A DNA stretch of 64,000 nt from Lysinibacillus sp. FSL W8-0992 (GCF_038008685.1 NZ_JBBOZQ010000001.1:4402001-4466000), one strand, 5' to 3'; positions 31,746-41,328 are shown, counted from the first letter of the stretch. Notes: generated by a model not told the origin, from the letters alone. Program-made: numbers and translations.

Positions 31746-33758
31746 TTACCCGACAAAATATTGTGCAACAATCGTTTCAACGGGTAAAGGTTTATTGTAT
31801 AAATAGCCCTGCCCTTTTTGACAACGATGACGTTTCAAGAATGCTACTTGTGATGGCTCTTCAATGCCTTCAGCAATTACTTCAAGTCCTAAATTATGGG
31901 ACATCGAAATAATGGCTTTAATAATCGCCTCATTTTTATCATCCTTTTCAATATCAGCAATAAACGATTGGTCGATTTTTATAATATCGATTGGATAGCG
32001 TTTCAAGTAGCTAAGTGATGAATAGCCAGTGCCAAAATCATCGACCGAAACATAAACTCCTAGCTGCTTCAGTTCCGTTAAAATTGAATATGTTTCATGG
32101 ACATTGGTCATTGAGCTTTCTGTAATTTCTACTTCAATTAATTGTGGTGCGACATTATATTTTTTCAATGTTGCTTTAATCTTCCGCGCGAAGTTTTCTT
32201 TTCTAAATTGTTTTGGAGATATGTTGATAGCGATTCTGACTGGTCGATAGCCCTTCACATTCCATTCCTTTTGATAGCGACAAACCTCATTAATAATCCA
32301 ATCACCAATTTCAACAATTAAGCCTGTCGCCTCGGCAATAGGTATAAATTGCGCTGGGGATACAAAACCAAATTTACGATTATTCCACCGCAATAACGCT
32401 TCAAAGCTATTAATGCTATTATCATTTAAATTCATTTGTGGCTGTAGATGTATACTTAGCTCATTAAACTCAATGGCACGACGTAAATGGGCCTCCATCA
32501 ATGCCTCATTTGGAAACACATTAGTCATATCATCCCGATAATAGCGGTAATGTGAACGTCCGTGCTCCTTCGCTGAAAATAAAGCTTGATCGGCCTTTCT
32601 CACAAGAGTTTCTATATCCTTACCGTCAGCGGGACTTAAGGAAATACCAATTGAAACACTGATAAAATACTCCTGTTCATCAATCATAAAGGGCTGTTTC
32701 AACGAGTCTAATATTGAATTAGCTAATTGCTCTATTTTATCGATTGTTGCATCCTTTAAAAGAAAAATAAATTCGTCGCTATTATAACGATAAAGTGAGC
32801 ATGTTGAGTAACAAAGTTCACGAAGTCTATGAATAAACATCCGCATTAGTTCATCACCCTTACTTTCACCAAGGGACTCATTAAATTTTTTAAAGCGATC
32901 TATATCTACTAAAATAATTGTTGCCTGCTGATTTTCACTTTGTTTATCGCTCAAATGCTGTTGCCAATGCTCTTTAAACGCTCTACGATTCCAAATACCT
33001 GTCAATTCGTCCTTTAAGGCTAAATAATAAAAAGCACTGTGATCACTCTTAAACGATTTCGGGTCTTTTACAAAAAAATGTACCCCTATTATTTCTCCAT
33101 TAAAATAAGTTGGATGTATACGCAAATAAAATGGTTCGCTACTTAGTAAATTGCGCTTAAATAAACATTTAGCCATATCCAATGTAGCGCCTTCAATCGT
33201 TTTAGCAAATAATAATTGTACTTCGTTTACATAGTTGCACTCCAATAATGAAAAAATATCAAGTCCTATAAGACTGTGATGTTCCCTCGACAATACAGAC
33301 GTAGCAGCAACGTTTTGATGAATAATACGACCTTGTAAATCAGTCGTTAGCACAGGACACACATGTTGTTCAACGAATTGCAAATAAGGCTTCGTATCAT
33401 TCTGTTCCTCACGTAAAATAACAGCTATAAGTGATGCTTCCAATTGCTGTACACTTACAGCAAACGATTTTTGCATTTGCTCAGTCTCTGAATAAAGCTC
33501 AATCTTACGTGCAATGTTAAATTCTTGTTGTACAATTTTCAATAATTGCTGCCAACATTGCTTAGTAAAGAATCGGTCTGCTTTCGTTGCTTTCACATCG
33601 TGCAACACTATAGCTAATGGGAGTTTATCGTTATAGTGAACAATTTCAAATTCCCCATTATCAGCTTTTTTCAAGCATATAACTGCATCAAACGGATTAA
33701 GCAGTGCCATCTGTCGATAGTTTGCGAATTGCGCTACATTTTCTCTATATTTTTTCAT
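31746..33758 (-). CDS. PAS-GGDEF-EAL protein, probable c-di-GMP phosphodiesterase
   Basis: A 670-residue cytoplasmic protein. A PAS-like region lies near residues 130-240, a GGDEF domain at about 245-400 and an EAL domain at about 415-665. The GGDEF signature reads RYNSDEFIF, so the first two glycines are replaced by Asn-Ser and cyclase activity is doubtful. The EAL part keeps FEALLRWNN, EITESSM and SVDDFGTGYSSLSYLKRYP, so c-di-GMP hydrolysis is likely. The degenerate GGDEF may act as a GTP sensor. No membrane segment is seen. It is apparently monocistronic. Confidence 0.9.
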   Translation of the reverse strand: MKKYRENVAQFANYRQMALLNPFDAVICLKKADNGEFEIVHYNDKLPLAIVLHDVKATKADRFFTKQCWQQLLKIVQQEFNIARKIELYSETEQMQKSFAVSVQQLEASLIAVILREEQNDTKPYLQFVEQHVCPVLTTDLQGRIIHQNVAATSVLSREHHSLIGLDIFSLLECNYVNEVQLLFAKTIEGATLDMAKCLFKRNLLSSEPFYLRIHPTYFNGEIIGVHFFVKDPKSFKSDHSAFYYLALKDELTGIWNRRAFKEHWQQHLSDKQSENQQATIILVDIDRFKKFNESLGESKGDELMRMFIHRLRELCYSTCSLYRYNSDEFIFLLKDATIDKIEQLANSILDSLKQPFMIDEQEYFISVSIGISLSPADGKDIETLVRKADQALFSAKEHGRSHYRYYRDDMTNVFPNEALMEAHLRRAIEFNELSIHLQPQMNLNDNSINSFEALLRWNNRKFGFVSPAQFIPIAEATGLIVEIGDWIINEVCRYQKEWNVKGYRPVRIAINISPKQFRKENFARKIKATLKKYNVAPQLIEVEITESSMTNVHETYSILTELKQLGVYVSVDDFGTGYSSLSYLKRYPIDIIKIDQSFIADIEKDDKNEAIIKAIISMSHNLGLEVIAEGIEEPSQVAFLKRHRCQKGQGYLYNKPLPVETIVAQYFVG

Positions 33759-33812
33759 TATATCCCTCTCTAGGTAGCGTGTTTACTCTAAGTCGTCTAG
33801 TACGCTCGTTAT

Positions 33813-35969
33813 TTATTCTTCATCTAGCGTAGGCTTTAGAGCATCCTTTAAGAAAATTTCCTGACTATTAATAGGGTCTTCGCTTCGATCAAACTCTTTA
33901 TAATGATATTTTCCATTGGAATCTTGAATACGAGCCTTTGCAGTATCCTCAAGTTGTTTGTTCATAATATCCATAATACGGGCTTTTGCTTCAATTGAAT
34001 AGACAGGGAAAAGAATTTCAACTCGTTTTATCATATTTCTTGTCATCATATCTGCGGATGACAAGTAAACTTTGTTTTCACCATTATGATGGAACCAATA
34101 AATACGTGAATGTTCAAGGAATCGACCAACAATACTTGTGACGGTGATATTGTCACTAATACCTGGTATGCCTGGCCGTATGCAGCAAATACCGCGAATA
34201 ATAAGCTCTACTTTTACACCAGCAATAGAGGCTTCGTAAAGCTTCATCATTAAATCCTTATCCGTTAATGAATTCATTTTAGCTCGAATAAACCCATTAC
34301 CGTATTTCTTATGACAACTAATTTCTTCATCCATTAAACGGATAAATTCATCACGAATATCAAATGGTGCAACGACTAAATGATTAAAAGTAGGTTTTTC
34401 CGTATAGCCACTTAAATAATTAAAGAAGTTTGTTGCATCAATACCAAATTCCTTATCAGATGTTATGATGCCCATGTCCGTATAAATTTTAGCCGTTGCA
34501 TCATTATAATTTCCTGTTCCGAGATGTACAAAACGTTCAATTTTCCCATTTCGACGACTCACGACTAACGTTATTTTAGAGTGAGTTTTTAAATTATTCA
34601 TACCGTATATAACAAGACAACCTGCTTGTTCCAGTTGCTTCGCCCAATGCACATTATTTTCTTCATCAAAACGGGCTTTGAGCTCTACTAAAACAGTCAC
34701 TTGCTTGCCATTTTCAGCCGCAAGTTTTAATGCTTGTATAATTGGGGAATTGCCACTAACTCGATACAATGTTTGCTTTATTGCTAATACATTTGGATTT
34801 ACAGCAGCCTCTGAAATAAAGTCTACTATCGGTGCAAATGACTCATATGGATGATGGAAAAAAATGTCCTGTAGTAACGCTTTTTCAAAAATATTTTCAT
34901 CTGATTGTAAATCTAAAGGTGGCTGTGGGATAAAGCTTTCATACTCTAAATGTTCTCGTCCTACAGAAATACCTTTCACAAACGAAAACATAAATGTTAA
35001 ATCTAATGGGCCATCAATATGAAAAACATCGGTCTCCTCGATTTCAAATTCATCTAGTAAATAAGCTAGGACTTCTTCATTCATTTCTCCGACACGTACT
35101 TCGAGTCGACTACCGACTCCCCATTTGCGTTTTTTTAGTTCTTTTTCAATTTCAACGAGTAAATCGCGTGCGCCTTCTTCATGAATCGTTAAATCCGCAT
35201 TACGTGTTAGACGGAAAGCCTGTGCAGATTTAACACTGTACCCATAGAAAAGCTTTTCAATATGAGCAACAATCACATCCTCGAGTAGTACGATGACCGT
35301 TTCGCCCTCAGCACAAGGGACTTTAATATAGCGATCCAAAACAGATGGCACTTGCACTATCGCAACCCTTTCACGGCTTTCAAAATCTGTTTCATCTTGT
35401 TCTAATAGTACAAGTAAATTTAAAGTTTTCCCTAGCAATGTTGGAAATGGTCGATAAGCATCTACTGCCACAGGTGTTAGTACAGGGAAAATTGTCTCAG
35501 CAAACATTTCATTTATAAATGCTTTTTGCGTACTATTTAAATCCTTCATGTCCGCAATATGTACATTATGCTGGGGCAATAAATCATAAATTAAATGTCT
35601 ATATACTTCCGTTTGTCGACGTACTAAAGCTTGCGTACGCTCAGCAATTTTTGCCAATTGCTCTTTTGGTGTTAAGCCTGATTTATTTTCAGCTTTATGA
35701 AAACCAGCACGTACTTGGTCCTGAAGTCCTGCTACGCGCACCATAAAAAATTCATCTAAATTGGAGCTAAATATCGCTAAAAACTTCAAACGTTCTAGCA
35801 GAGGATTATTGACATCCTCTGCTTCTTCTAAAACACGCTCATTAAATGCCAACCAGCTTAATTCACGATTATTATAATATTGAGGCTTTGCAATTTCTTC
35901 GAGCAAACGGCTATGTGCTTCTGAAAAATCTTCTTCATGTAAGCGATTGTTCGTTACTTCCGTTGTCAT
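33813..35969 (-). CDS. ppk: polyphosphate kinase PPK1
   Basis: A 718-residue PPK1 from ATG 35969. Features include NRELSWLAFNERVLEEA near the N-terminus, the phosphotransfer region NNLKTHSKITLVVSRR with a catalytic-type His, RGICCIRPGIPG, and FLEHSRIYWFHH with the second conserved His. It makes polyphosphate reversibly from ATP. Its start lies inside the 3' end of ppx (overlap of about 35 bases), so the two are cotranscribed and translationally linked, with the hydrolase gene first. Confidence 0.96.
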   Translation of the reverse strand: MTTEVTNNRLHEEDFSEAHSRLLEEIAKPQYYNNRELSWLAFNERVLEEAEDVNNPLLERLKFLAIFSSNLDEFFMVRVAGLQDQVRAGFHKAENKSGLTPKEQLAKIAERTQALVRRQTEVYRHLIYDLLPQHNVHIADMKDLNSTQKAFINEMFAETIFPVLTPVAVDAYRPFPTLLGKTLNLLVLLEQDETDFESRERVAIVQVPSVLDRYIKVPCAEGETVIVLLEDVIVAHIEKLFYGYSVKSAQAFRLTRNADLTIHEEGARDLLVEIEKELKKRKWGVGSRLEVRVGEMNEEVLAYLLDEFEIEETDVFHIDGPLDLTFMFSFVKGISVGREHLEYESFIPQPPLDLQSDENIFEKALLQDIFFHHPYESFAPIVDFISEAAVNPNVLAIKQTLYRVSGNSPIIQALKLAAENGKQVTVLVELKARFDEENNVHWAKQLEQAGCLVIYGMNNLKTHSKITLVVSRRNGKIERFVHLGTGNYNDATAKIYTDMGIITSDKEFGIDATNFFNYLSGYTEKPTFNHLVVAPFDIRDEFIRLMDEEISCHKKYGNGFIRAKMNSLTDKDLMMKLYEASIAGVKVELIIRGICCIRPGIPGISDNITVTSIVGRFLEHSRIYWFHHNGENKVYLSSADMMTRNMIKRVEILFPVYSIEAKARIMDIMNKQLEDTAKARIQDSNGKYHYKEFDRSEDPINSQEIFLKDALKPTLDEE

Positions 35970-37512
35970 CTTGGTTCCACCCTTCTTCAATAAAATTTAC
36001 TTTAATTGGTGTCTTTAGAGCACGTTCTAGATGTTTTTTATGCCGATTAGCTTGATATTTTTCGGCAGCCGCATTTTTTTTAACGTAAATGTTTAGCTGG
36101 ACAAAATTATCCTTAGGTTGCATTTCAATAGCATGTACAATATTTCTTTTCGATACATTTAACGCATAGACAAATTTTAATAATGCACCAAAATCACGTA
36201 TTTTACGATGTTCTTCACGACTCATCCATTCTATAAAAGGAGCAGCAAATCGGTAAAAATAATCTTTATTTTTATACGATGCTAAAAGTGCAAGTTTTAG
36301 TCTTTCCTTATGGTTTAAGCCATCAATTGATTGATTGGCAACTAAATAAAAGGTATGTTGGCTGGCGGAGCTTAACTCAATATATTCCCCGATATTAAAT
36401 ATCTTTGCTGCCTTCCTCAACAATTGCAAATCGGTCTCGTCAAATTGTAAAAATTTTAAATGACAACACTCACGGTATAATTGATCTGCTAGGTGCATTA
36501 AATAATCAACTTCTGCCTCAGAGCGTCCGTACTGCCTAGCTAACCTTCTAGCGTTTCCCTCAAAAACATTATATTTATCAAAGGCATTTGCATCTTTTTG
36601 CAAAATACGGTGGATAATAAGCCCTTCTCGTAAACCTTTTTTCGTTAGCTGGAACACTTCACTACCGACAATGTCCATAAGCACGCGAAACACCTCTAAA
36701 GCAGGTACAATAATATCAGCGCGGTCTGTCGATAAACCATCTAAATGTTTTAATTCTTGGAAGCTTAAGTTACCTAAAAACAAACTGAGCTGATCCAAAT
36801 CCTCTTTAGATATTTCGTAGCCATGCACACTTGCAATAGGATATTGATGCCGTTGCTGATGAACTTGCGCAATATTTCTTGCACTGCCTCCAATCGCAAT
36901 AATTGGTAATCCTACTTGTTGAATCCAAGGAAGTGATTTAAACTGCTCTTTCACAAAGGCAATCAATTCTTTCTTCTCACTACTATTCATAATGTCACCT
37001 TTTACGAATCGTTGCTTTAACGACACCGTTCCAAAAGGAAAGCTAAAGGATTCAATTAGTTCTTTATTTTTAAATAGTGTTATTTCTGTACTTCCCCCAC
37101 CAATATCGATGGTCACGGCAGAAAGTGTTCCAATTGAATGCGCTACAGCAACATAACCGAAATACGCCTCTTCCTCCTCAGACAAAAGCTCTATTTGTAT
37201 GCCGGTTCTCTCTTTCATTAAAGCTATAATTTGTTCTCGATTCGTTGCTTGACGAATTGCAGCTGTTGCAGCAGCTTTCACATCTACAATTTCAAAATCA
37301 TCAAGCATTGCTTTAAATGTTAATAATGTTTCCGTTAGTACTTGAATACCTTCTTCTGACATGTCACCTGAGGGTTGCAAATATGTACGTAACCGTGCAA
37401 CCGTTTTAATATTACCTAGCTCTCTAAGCCCCTCTTCATTATCATACTGATACAGCACTAAACGAATCGTATTCGAACCAATATCAATGATAGCTGTTTT
37501 CAATTCATTCAA
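35935..37512 (-). CDS. ppx: exopolyphosphatase PPX/GppA family
   Basis: A 525-residue PPX/GppA protein. I chose TTG 37512 because AAGGAAGTGAT precedes it at the right distance; the product then starts MNELKTAIIDIGSNTIRLVL, the usual family N-terminus. ATPase-fold motifs are AIIDIGSNTIRLVLYQ and TIDIGGGSTEITLF. The C-terminal third is an HD-like helical domain (MHLADQLYRECCHL). It removes terminal phosphates from polyphosphate; some members act on pppGpp. Coupling to ppk sets polyphosphate level. Confidence 0.93.
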   Translation of the reverse strand: MNELKTAIIDIGSNTIRLVLYQYDNEEGLRELGNIKTVARLRTYLQPSGDMSEEGIQVLTETLLTFKAMLDDFEIVDVKAAATAAIRQATNREQIIALMKERTGIQIELLSEEEEAYFGYVAVAHSIGTLSAVTIDIGGGSTEITLFKNKELIESFSFPFGTVSLKQRFVKGDIMNSSEKKELIAFVKEQFKSLPWIQQVGLPIIAIGGSARNIAQVHQQRHQYPIASVHGYEISKEDLDQLSLFLGNLSFQELKHLDGLSTDRADIIVPALEVFRVLMDIVGSEVFQLTKKGLREGLIIHRILQKDANAFDKYNVFEGNARRLARQYGRSEAEVDYLMHLADQLYRECCHLKFLQFDETDLQLLRKAAKIFNIGEYIELSSASQHTFYLVANQSIDGLNHKERLKLALLASYKNKDYFYRFAAPFIEWMSREEHRKIRDFGALLKFVYALNVSKRNIVHAIEMQPKDNFVQLNIYVKKNAAAEKYQANRHKKHLERALKTPIKVNFIEEGWNQDDNGSNEQSLT

Positions 37513-37583
37513 ATAATCACTTCCTTTATAGAACAATCGGTAGTCTAATTATTTTGTGTTAATAGCACCGTCATTTATACAAA

Positions 37584-37614
37584 AAAAGTCGGAACCTAAA
37601 AGGTATCCGACTTT
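37584..37614 (-). terminator. terminator of cheV
   Basis: On the minus strand AAAGTCGGATACCT pairs with AGGTTCCGACTTT (one bulge), followed by T7. It lies about 60 bases after the cheV stop. Confidence 0.8.
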
Positions 37615-37676
37615 CATTTTTTATTAACATTTCAGGATACCAATTATTATAATTGTGAAGTTCCTTTTCGCTAGCT

Positions 37677-38579
37677 TTATAGAATAAGTTGATCGACGCG
37701 TAAAATAAGCTCTGCAATTTCGGGTTTACTAATTTGGTCCTCTGCCCCTACTTGATCGCCTTTATGGCGAAGATCATCTGTAATTAAACTAGAGAAAATA
37801 ATGACCGGTAGCTTTTGTAAATCAGGATGCTCTTTAATTTTGCGTGTAAGATGGTGACCATCCATTTGTGGCATCTCAATGTCAGTAACTACTAATTGAA
37901 TGTGCTCTGTTACATTGCTTCCACTTTTCGCCAATGCTTCTAAGTATTCATAAGCGTCACGGCCATTTTCAAAGAACTCAACATTCTCATAACCGGCTTC
38001 CTTCATCGTATCAAATAATAACTTACGTAATAACGGTGAATCCTCAGCAATTAAAATGCGTTTTTCAGAGCGTTCACGTTTACCAAGTTTTTTTACTGAC
38101 TCTACACTAATACCCGAATCAGGGTTAATATCAACCATAATTTTCTCGAAATCTAGTAATAAAATCATTTGTTCATTTTGCTTAATAACACCGATAACTT
38201 GCGAAGTACCCCCCTGATACATATCTGAAGGTTTTTCGATTTGATTCCATGAAATACGGTGGATTTGTGTTACGTTATCTACATGAAAAACAACTCGTTG
38301 TTTATTAAACTCAGCAACAATATATTTTTGTTGTGGATTACGTTCTGCACTTTGTATCCCTAGTACTCGTAGCATATCTACTACTGGGAGTACCTCGCCT
38401 CTTAATTGAATAATTCCCTCAACATGCGGGTGCGCGTGTGGAATAAATGTTACTGGAATCGGTTGAATAATTTCTTTTACTTTAATAACATTAATACCGA
38501 ATTTATTGTTAGCTACTTCAAATTCAACGATTTCTAGCTCATTTGTGCCACTTTCTAATAATATGCCTTTATGTTCCAA
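37677..38579 (-). CDS. cheV: chemotaxis coupling protein CheV
   Basis: A 300-residue CheW-receiver fusion, typical of CheV. The CheW-like domain spans about residues 14-155 (FGINVIKVKEIIQP, HPHVEGIIQLRGEVLPVVDM). The receiver domain spans about 172-298, with the acidic pair in LIAEDSP, phospho-acceptor Asp in LVVTDIEMPQMDGH and Lys in QISKPE. CheV couples chemoreceptors to CheA and adapts by phosphorylation. The start is TTG 38579, about ten bases after AAAGGAG. It is a single gene with its own terminator. Confidence 0.94.
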   Translation of the reverse strand: MEHKGILLESGTNELEIVEFEVANNKFGINVIKVKEIIQPIPVTFIPHAHPHVEGIIQLRGEVLPVVDMLRVLGIQSAERNPQQKYIVAEFNKQRVVFHVDNVTQIHRISWNQIEKPSDMYQGGTSQVIGVIKQNEQMILLLDFEKIMVDINPDSGISVESVKKLGKRERSEKRILIAEDSPLLRKLLFDTMKEAGYENVEFFENGRDAYEYLEALAKSGSNVTEHIQLVVTDIEMPQMDGHHLTRKIKEHPDLQKLPVIIFSSLITDDLRHKGDQVGAEDQISKPEIAELILRVDQLIL

Positions 38580-38648
38580 AGCAACCCCGCTCCTTTCTAT
38601 TTCAACATCAAATAATAATTCAATTGTATCATAGGCGATACAATTCTC

Positions 38649-39971
38649 CTATCTGGTATTTCCATTTTTATCATTAACTTTTAGATGAACCAATAGACCA
38701 ATAACCGTCATCAAAATTAATGTTGATAATGCTACGCGACTTGCTAATGTACCGTAATCTTTCATCCATAATGTAACCGTTCCATATACAGCTGGTCCGA
38801 TTATCGATGAAACTTTACCAGAAAAAGCAAATAGTCCGAAAAACTGCCCTCGCTTATCATCTGGTGATAGCTCAATAATATATGTTCTTGATGTAACCCA
38901 CATAGAGCCTAGTGAAATACCAAACATACTGCCAGCAATCCAAAACATCCACTGTTCTGTCGCAAAAACAGCAAAGGTTAAGGCGATAATCATTAACACC
39001 GCTACAATAGTAATAGCCCGCTTAGCACCAATGGCTTTCGTAATATAGCCGAATGCGAGTGAGCCAATAATTGTTGATACGGTGGAAACTAAATATAGAA
39101 TAATAAATTGACCTGAAGAAAATCCTACAATAGTAGTTGCGTAAACAGCCATCATTGCAATTGTTGTGGCAATTGCATCATTTAAAAAGAAATACGCAAT
39201 CATAAATGTAAAAATCGCTTTATATTGCTTCATATCTTTAAATGTACTAATAATTTCCTTGTAACCTTCAAAAAACTTCGTCGTTTTACGCTGTTCTTTT
39301 GGTATTGGAGTATCTTTATTAATAAAAAATAATGGCAATGAAAATAATAAATACAAAATCGCTGTTGGTATAAATGCACGGTGGAAATCACTGTTTCCTA
39401 CATATAAATAAACAAGAAGCCCCAAAATAGTACCTAAGTAACCAATCGCTACACCATAACCAGAAATTAGGGGCATTTCTTCTTTTGTCCCAAGGTCGCC
39501 CATCATTGAATCATAGAATACGAGACTCGAATTAAAGAAAAATTTCGCAATGACAAAGCTTGCAACAACTAAAAATAAACTGAGAGGTACACCTGAATAA
39601 TTTGTTGTTGTCTCTAAATTTGCAAAAACACCCATCATAAAGGTAAATATAATCGAAATCAATGCAAACCAGACAATGAATCGTTTTTTATAGCCTGTTT
39701 GATCTATCCATACCCCAAAAAGCGGTGAAAAAACTACTAGAAAAAAGCTTGCTAATGCATTGGCATACGAAATAAATGTACTAGCTACTTGTTGCATGAC
39801 TTCATTCGTACCTAAAACTTCGTCCATATAAAATGGGAAAAAAACTGTATTAATATTTGAAGAAAATATCGTATTAGCAAAATCGTAAAACGCCCATGAT
39901 AGTATCGGCAATGATAAATAGAGTGCTAGCTGACTGCGATGCTGAGCTTCCCCTGCTTGCCTCTGATTCAT
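38649..39971 (-). CDS. MFS transporter, UMF1/YxiO-like
   Basis: A 440-residue protein with 12 predicted membrane segments. The N-terminus LSWAFYDFANTIFSSNINTVFFP is the hallmark of the UMF1 (Atg22-like) MFS family, to which B. subtilis YxiO belongs. Other points: FFLVVFSPLFGVWIDQTGYKKR and SPDDKRGQFFGLFAFSGKVSS. The family is linked to amino acid or unknown solute efflux in other organisms. The substrate is not known here. AAAGGAGGG precedes the start; the gene stands alone. Confidence 0.9.
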   Translation of the reverse strand: MNQRQAGEAQHRSQLALYLSLPILSWAFYDFANTIFSSNINTVFFPFYMDEVLGTNEVMQQVASTFISYANALASFFLVVFSPLFGVWIDQTGYKKRFIVWFALISIIFTFMMGVFANLETTTNYSGVPLSLFLVVASFVIAKFFFNSSLVFYDSMMGDLGTKEEMPLISGYGVAIGYLGTILGLLVYLYVGNSDFHRAFIPTAILYLLFSLPLFFINKDTPIPKEQRKTTKFFEGYKEIISTFKDMKQYKAIFTFMIAYFFLNDAIATTIAMMAVYATTIVGFSSGQFIILYLVSTVSTIIGSLAFGYITKAIGAKRAITIVAVLMIIALTFAVFATEQWMFWIAGSMFGISLGSMWVTSRTYIIELSPDDKRGQFFGLFAFSGKVSSIIGPAVYGTVTLWMKDYGTLASRVALSTLILMTVIGLLVHLKVNDKNGNTR

Positions 39972-40135
39972 TAAATCCCTCCTTTTCCTTCTTATAATAT
40001 TAAATTAATTCCTATCTGTATTAAAAAATACCTTTTGTTTAATAAAAATTAATATTATTTACAATATAACAAATACAACTGCTAAATGGCCATAAATTGG
40101 TTAATCCGTTACCAACCATTTTACAAAGAATAAAA

Positions 40136-40168
40136 AAAGATATTCAAGCCCCTCGCTTGAATATCTTT
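40136..40168. terminator. terminator of the HxlR-type regulator gene
   Basis: AAAGATATTCAAGC/GCTTGAATATCTTT perfect 14-base stem with a five-base loop and A/T runs on both sides. It acts for the minus-strand regulator gene. Confidence 0.88.
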
Positions 40169-40171
40169 TTA

Positions 40172-40492
40172 TTATTCCTCAGTAATAGTTACCCATTTAT
40201 TAGACCATTGTTCTATTGCTTTTAGCACGGGTGTGATTGCATATCCTTTTTCTGTAAGCTCATATTCAATAACGACTGGTGTAGAAGGAATCACGGTACG
40301 TAAAACAATTTCTTCGATCTCTAACTCCTTTAGTCGCTCTGTTAACACACGACTACTAATATTCAACTGATTTTTAATGGTTGAAAATCGTTGTGGACCG
40401 TCAAGTAGCTGATAAATAAGCAAAGTATTCCAACGATGATTCAATAGCATAAGTGCCTTTTCAAATCGTGGACAAATATTTTTTTGATTCAA
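40172..40492 (-). CDS. HxlR/YodB-CatR-like redox-sensing repressor
   Basis: A 106-residue winged-helix regulator. TTG 40492 is favoured since GGAGGGGAG lies just upstream; ATG 40507 is the alternative. The N-terminus MNQKNICPRFEKALMLLNHR keeps the single reactive Cys (Cys7) of YodB, CatR and HypR, which sense quinones or diamide through thiol oxidation. It also has the family DGPQRFSTI and LTERLKELE helices. It is divergent from a DoxX gene. In B. subtilis YodB and CatR repress catDE, where catD is a DoxX gene, so the same circuit is inferred. Confidence 0.88.
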   Translation of the reverse strand: MNQKNICPRFEKALMLLNHRWNTLLIYQLLDGPQRFSTIKNQLNISSRVLTERLKELEIEEIVLRTVIPSTPVVIEYELTEKGYAITPVLKAIEQWSNKWVTITEE

Positions 40493-40562
40493 TTTACTCC
40501 CCTCCATTATTACTAGTTCTTATTAAAAGATTATATCACTTTTTAAAAATCAGTTCTTAAAA

Positions 40563-40612
40563 TCAACTTAGTTACTTGACAAAAGTTGTTTTTAAAAATA
40601 AACTAAGTTACG
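40563..40612 (+). promoter_or_regulatory. doxX promoter with repeated TTAGTTAC-type sites
   Basis: TTGACA, a 17-base spacer and TAAACT form the plus-strand promoter. Similar elements AACTTAGTTAC and AACTAAGTTAC bracket it, one just upstream of the -35 and one covering the -10. They are candidate operators for the divergent HxlR-type regulator. Confidence 0.65.
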
Positions 40613-40646
40613 AAATGTAAGTTAAAGAAAAAGGAGTAATTACATT

Positions 40647-41039
40647 ATGCAAAACATTGGTTCAACTATTTTACGTGTCGTTCTCGGCATTATTTTTACG
40701 GTGCACGGTTTCCAAAAATTCCAAGGCGGAATCAGCTACACTGCTGACTTCTTTGATAGTCTAGGTATACCAGGTTTTATGGCATATATCGTTGCGGTTA
40801 TTGAATTAGTTGGCGGAGCTGCTCTTATTTTAGGCTTAGCAACAAGAATTTTTGGTACTTTACTGACAATTACAATGATTGTTGCTATCTTTACAGCAAA
40901 GCTTAGCATTGGTTTTATCGGAGCGGATGGACTGGCTGGTTATGAGCTTGACCTAGCATTAGGTGCTATAGCACTCTACTTTGCTCTTGCAGGAGCATCT
41001 AGCTTCTCCTTAGATTCTCAACTTTTTAGTAAAGAGTAG
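40647..41039 (+). CDS. DoxX-family membrane protein (CatD-like)
   Basis: A 130-residue DoxX protein with four membrane segments. Visible hallmarks are RVVLGIIFTVHGFQKFQGGI (about 10-29), the ELVGGAALILGLATRIFG second and third helix region, and LDLALGAIALYFALAG. The family includes B. subtilis CatD (YfiD), which works with the catechol dioxygenase CatE under YodB/CatR control, and other thiol/quinone stress proteins. No dioxygenase gene follows here. Strong AAAAGGAG start; divergent from the repressor. Confidence 0.9.
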   Translation: MQNIGSTILRVVLGIIFTVHGFQKFQGGISYTADFFDSLGIPGFMAYIVAVIELVGGAALILGLATRIFGTLLTITMIVAIFTAKLSIGFIGADGLAGYELDLALGAIALYFALAGASSFSLDSQLFSKE

Positions 41040-41078
41040 AGAATCGTCTGCGATGGAGGATGCTTTTCAAACGTTTAC

Positions 41079-41280
41079 GGGCGATTTACGGATCTTTTGT
41101 GGCGATTTCTCCTGCTTTGCGGGCGATTCTCAGACCTTTACTGGCGATTTCTCCTGCTTTACGGGCGATTCTCGGATCTTTACTGGCGATTTCTCCTGCT
41201 TTACGGGCGATTCTCGGACCTTTACTGGCGATTTCTCCTGCTTTACGGGCGATTCTCGGATCTTTACTGGCGATTTCACT
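41079..41280. repeat. 42-bp tandem repeat (about 4.5 copies)
   Basis: A unit made of GGCGATTTCTCCTGCTTTAC and GGGCGATTCTCGGATCTTTACT repeats from 41101 to 41268 with only a few substitutions, preceded by a degenerate half unit and followed by GGCGATTTCACTAAG. Each unit contains two related 20-22-base halves. It directly follows doxX. Because 42 is a multiple of three, long ORFs open in several frames on both strands (for example 41053-41301 plus, 41086-41331 minus). None has convincing coding signals. Confidence 0.9.
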
Positions 41281-41301
41281 AAGTTTATTGTCGGAGGGTA
41301 G

Positions 41302-41312
41302 TGCCAGGCACT
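41302..41312. repeat. GTGCCAGGCAC dyad
   Basis: A short dyad that also occurs inside the end of the MFS gene near 13862-13872 (reverse orientation reads GTGCCTGGCAC). It is probably part of a dispersed repeat; it lies between the tandem repeat and hairpin copy 2. Confidence 0.5.
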
Positions 41313-41328
41313 CAAACAAAACGGCATG

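Noticed and set aside
41053..41301. Repeat protein encoded by the 42-bp tandem array
   Set aside because: The array opens frames on both strands simply because the unit is a multiple of three. Start signals are weak and no signal peptide or family is visible.
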